A DNA stretch of 64,000 nucleotides from DATAWK01 sp036267255 (GTDB taxonomy: Bacteria; Acidobacteriota; Terriglobia; Terriglobales; Acidobacteriaceae): positions 372,001 to 436,000 of the forward strand of contig DATAWK010000041.1 of NCBI GenBank assembly GCA_036267255.1, given 5' to 3'. The notes beneath the pieces are model-generated. The model saw only the letters and a list, made by a program, of their open reading frames with translations. It was not told where the DNA came from and searched no databases. Made by a program: the position numbers and the translations under genes. How positions within the stretch are numbered: the stretch's first letter is position 1; each line of letters starts with the position of its first letter. Positions 61,619-64,000 of this stretch are shown here, piece after piece.

Positions 61619-62871
61619 AATGTAGCGTTATCGTCCTGGGAAAATATCGTAGCTATTTTTTCGTCTGCATTTTTCAACAGCTCACTTATCTGCCGCTTGG
61701 TCTCAATCGCACTGACTATCAGATCATCGATGATGGAAGCAGCCTGCGGCCACTGAGTAAGTCGCGGCAAACCACGGGCAGTGGAATGAAAACCTTCCAA
61801 TTGACGATAGAAAGGAGCGATCTGGTTCACCGCTGCATCATTCCATGTGGACTTACGACAACCCGTGCCGCCTTCCAAGGTGAGCAATCTGTCCATTTCT
61901 GCGCTGGCGCAGTGGCGTAGAAACTTATATGCAATATCGCTATGCAGACTTCCAGCTGCGATCGACAGCATCCAGTAGATATTGAGAGAGGTAGAAGTAC
62001 CTTTTTCCCCATGCGGGATGTTGGCAATACCAACGCGTCCCCTGACGTTGGTATTTTCCATTGTTTCCGCCATGGTTGCGAAGCCAAACCAGTTGACCAT
62101 CATGGCGACCTCGCCTGCAGCGAATGCGAGGCCTAGTTGAACGGAGTCCATCTTCCTGCATGCAGGATGAACGGCGGCTTGGTCCTGCAGAACCGCGCGA
62201 TAGAACGTGAGAGCCTCGATCGCTTCCGGAGTGTTGAAGCAAATTTTTCCGGACTGATCAAAAAGATCTCCTCCGCGCGTCCAAAGCTGTAAGAGAAAAT
62301 CATAAACAGTATTATGACCATCTGGAAATGCAGCAAATGCTGTGCCGTATAGCTTCTCTTGTGGGCGATGAAAGAAATGAGCAATTTGCCAAAATTCTTG
62401 CCACGTTCGTGGAGGATTCAACGAGATGCCGTATCGCTTTTTGTATTCTGCCTTTTCTTGTGGATTGTCGAATAGATCCTTCCGATAAATGAAGCATTCC
62501 GGTCCATCATGGTAAGGAAATCCCACGATAGAGCCATCGATTTTCTGCAACTGTAGCAAAGAATCGCTCCAGCCGTGAGGATAGCCCTCTGGCGGATTGA
62601 AAAGCAGATAGGAAGACAAATCCACCACGGCACCGGAAGAATGGATCGAGGAAACCCAGTCGGTATTGATAAAGGCAATATCCCAATCTCCGCGCACAAG
62701 ACCTTGCTGCGCGAAGAGCGATTCTTGCAGAGGATGCAAATCGAACGGTTCTGCTTCCAGGCTCAACCCAGTGTGGGCTATGGATTCAAAAGATGTCCAT
62801 TGCTTTTGAATAGCAGATTCAAAGGGTCCGAATTTTCGAATAGCGATGCGGAAGCTGCCCTGGCGCTTCAT
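61615..62871 (-). CDS. Family-1 solute-binding-protein-like protein without an export signal
   Basis: A 418-residue protein with the fold pattern of ABC sugar-binding proteins: GDWDIAFINTDWV, GSIVGFPYHDGPECFIYRKDLF in parts, PRTWQEFWQIA, AFAAGEVAMMVNWFG and a late YKFLRHCASAE. It begins MKRQGSFRIAIRKFG with no hydrophobic segment or lipobox, and the reading frame gives no earlier start, so it should stay in the cytoplasm. Its ATG overlaps the MaoC stop and its stop overlaps the RhaT-like ATG. No ABC permease or ATPase is seen in the window. It may be a cytoplasmic sensor or chaperone for a ligand, or it may have lost export. Function unknown. Confidence 0.82.
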   Translation of the reverse strand: MKRQGSFRIAIRKFGPFESAIQKQWTSFESIAHTGLSLEAEPFDLHPLQESLFAQQGLVRGDWDIAFINTDWVSSIHSSGAVVDLSSYLLFNPPEGYPHGWSDSLLQLQKIDGSIVGFPYHDGPECFIYRKDLFDNPQEKAEYKKRYGISLNPPRTWQEFWQIAHFFHRPQEKLYGTAFAAFPDGHNTVYDFLLQLWTRGGDLFDQSGKICFNTPEAIEALTFYRAVLQDQAAVHPACRKMDSVQLGLAFAAGEVAMMVNWFGFATMAETMENTNVRGRVGIANIPHGEKGTSTSLNIYWMLSIAAGSLHSDIAYKFLRHCASAEMDRLLTLEGGTGCRKSTWNDAAVNQIAPFYRQLEGFHSTARGLPRLTQWPQAASIIDDLIVSAIETKRQISELLKNADEKIATIFSQDDNATL

Positions 62872-63389
62872 GGTTTCTTCATCTGCTCTTGGAACGTTAA
62901 AGGGTCACGATACTTAGCCGTCTGTAAATGCTCGCAGTAGAGTACGAGTTCCCCTGGATACTTAAATACTTCGTATGAAACGCGAACCATGCCCATCGTG
63001 TCATACTTCGGTACTTTGGCCAGGTTTGTGCGAATGGTATAGATGGTATCGCCAATAAATACAGGCTTAATAAATCGCAGTTTATCGTACCCATAACTAA
63101 ACGTATGAACACAATTATGCGCCATCAAACCGAGACCCATGCTGAAGACAAATGAGCCGGCGACTAGCCTTTTGCCAAAGACGCCTTCTTCTCGCGCGAA
63201 AACATCATCGGCCACATAAGGGTGCATGTCCAGCACCAGAGCGTTAAACATCATGCACTCGCCTTCCGATATAGTACGGCGAATGGAACGTGCCGTCTGG
63301 CCGGGAAGGAAGTCCTCGTAATACCAATCTTCTGCGTTCCAGATCGGAATTTCTTTGTGCCTTGCTGGATCAGGATTAGGATTTTTCAT
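62868..63389 (-). CDS. MaoC-like (R)-specific enoyl-CoA hydratase/dehydratase
   Basis: Hot-dog-fold protein of 173 residues. The hydratase motif region is YYEDFLPGQTARSIRRTISEGECMMFNAL in parts, followed by GKRLVAGSFVFSMGLGLM and DKLRFIKPVFIGDTIY, typical of MaoC domains acting on CoA esters such as mesaconyl-CoA. ATG 63389 with AAGGG upstream is preferred; the frame to 63449 would overlap the CoA-transferase gene more deeply. The chosen start still overlaps that gene by 14 bp. With the adjacent CaiB-type CoA-transferase it suggests activation and hydration of an unsaturated acid. Confidence 0.88.
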   Translation of the reverse strand: MKNPNPDPARHKEIPIWNAEDWYYEDFLPGQTARSIRRTISEGECMMFNALVLDMHPYVADDVFAREEGVFGKRLVAGSFVFSMGLGLMAHNCVHTFSYGYDKLRFIKPVFIGDTIYTIRTNLAKVPKYDTMGMVRVSYEVFKYPGELVLYCEHLQTAKYRDPLTFQEQMKKP

Positions 63390-64000
63390 TGCTACCCTTA
63401 GAGTCCGCGAGATGAAACTCCCCGACAAGTTGCTGTGTATTTTCGCCAAGACGAGGTGCGCCTCGTTTACTCTTCAAAAGTTTTCCATCGATCCGGATCG
63501 GGCAGCGCGTGGTTCTCATGCTGACTCCATCGCGGCGGTTTACTTCTTGAACCATGTCCAACACCCGGAATGCCTCATGAGAAAACAACGTATGCCAGGT
63601 GAAGACGTCCGAACACCAGACATCCGCCGGCTCAAGAATAGAGAGCCAGTGCGCTGTAGAGTTTGTCTTCAAATGATCGGCCAGAATTCTTTTAATCTCG
63701 TCCCGGCGGTCAAAAAGTGCTTTCGTATCCGAATACTCTAATAAGGGTTTGCAGGCTAATAACTCGCCGATCCGAACGACGGACCCCATAGCAAGCGATA
63801 TAAATCCATCCGAGGTCGCGTAGATTCCATATGGAGCACCGAGATAAGCGTGGGCATTATTAATTTCACTGCGCCGCGGCAGCTTTTCTCCGTCATTCAT
63901 ATATGTCGTTAGAACCTCAAACTGAAAATCCAGAATGGATTCCATCAGGCTTACTTCTACTTTTCCACCTTTTCCAGTAATTCCTCTACGAACCAGGCAG
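63376..64000 (-). CDS. CaiB/BaiF-type (class III) CoA-transferase, C-terminal part, runs off the window
   Basis: Moves CoA between carboxylic acids. The 207 visible residues start beyond the window edge with RRGITGKGGKVEVSLME, the block TGKGQxVEVSLxDS common to this family. Then follow LGAPYGIYATSDGFISLAMGS in parts, a helical DRRDEIKRILADHL region and the late PIRIDGKLLKSKRGAPRLGENT. The catalytic aspartate lies upstream, outside the window. It is the upstream member of the operon with MaoC, the binding-protein-like gene and the RhaT-like permease. Substrate unknown; mesaconate-, citramalate- or lactate-type acids are possible. Confidence 0.9.
   Translation of the reverse strand, partial: CLVRRGITGKGGKVEVSLMESILDFQFEVLTTYMNDGEKLPRRSEINNAHAYLGAPYGIYATSDGFISLAMGSVVRIGELLACKPLLEYSDTKALFDRRDEIKRILADHLKTNSTAHWLSILEPADVWCSDVFTWHTLFSHEAFRVLDMVQEVNRRDGVSMRTTRCPIRIDGKLLKSKRGAPRLGENTQQLVGEFHLADSKGSNEKS

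Noticed and set aside
1..64000. CRISPR arrays, prophage, insertion sequences, tRNA or rRNA genes
   Set aside because: Looked for evenly spaced repeats, transposase or integrase motifs and tRNA-like cloverleaf segments; none seen by eye.

Overview
The window looks like a chromosomal segment of an acidobacterium (Acidobacteriaceae-like; genus not determined). The grounds are three very large TonB-dependent receptors that start with a carboxypeptidase-regulatory-like domain and have no SusD partner, a seven-haem cytochrome fused to TPRs, a Kdo-hydroxylase-like protein and a wide set of glycoside hydrolases. I saw no tRNA, rRNA, insertion sequence, integrase, prophage or CRISPR array.

Layout. 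(1) 1-5583, minus strand: a self-contained 2-oxo acid dehydrogenase cluster (lpdA, lipB, E1 alpha, E1 beta, start of E2). (2) 5736-12780: housekeeping and unassigned genes (VOC protein, beta-CASP nuclease, M28 peptidase, Kdo-hydroxylase-like protein, small membrane protein, ruvA). (3) 12.8-26.9 kb: amino-sugar/galactoside block: cutC-GH18-BadF kinase; TonB receptor 1 divergent from a DeoR regulator; agaS, a GH36-like enzyme and a GH35 beta-galactosidase in one operon divergent from a PfkB kinase. (4) 27.0-32.3 kb, plus strand: amidohydrolase, TonB receptor 2, FAH-family hydrolase. (5) 32.4-37.1 kb, minus strand: IclR regulator, zinc alcohol dehydrogenase, FucP-type permease, threonine ammonia-lyase. 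(6) 37.4-47.1 kb, minus strand: TonB receptor 3, two GH29 fucosidases, a diverged L-fuconate-dehydratase paralogue and a third GH29; its distal part is AT-rich. (7) 47.6-52.8 kb: TPR protein, seven-haem cytochrome, SGNH hydrolase. (8) 53.0-60.6 kb, plus strand: a fuc operon (Gfo/Idh/MocA oxidoreductase, SDR, L-fuconate dehydratase, GH29, mutarotase, GH95-like enzyme). (9) 60.6-64.0 kb, minus strand: CaiB/BaiF CoA-transferase, MaoC hydratase, a solute-binding protein without an export signal, and a RhaT-like permease, all overlapping.

How the parts may work together. Blocks 4-8 read as a fucosylated-glycan utilisation superlocus. Outer-membrane receptors import oligosaccharides, exported GH29 and GH95-like enzymes release L-fucose, FucP imports it, and a non-phosphorylative route (mutarotase, dehydrogenase, lactonase, FucD, 2-keto-3-deoxy-L-fuconate dehydrogenase, 2,4-diketo acid hydrolase) would give pyruvate and L-lactate. 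The L-fucose dehydrogenase and fuconolactonase steps have no orthologue that I recognise; the Gfo/Idh/MocA or zinc-ADH protein and the amidohydrolase are candidates. Block 3 would handle galactose and (N-acetyl)galactosamine from the same glycans. Functions rest on motif recognition only; no database search was run.
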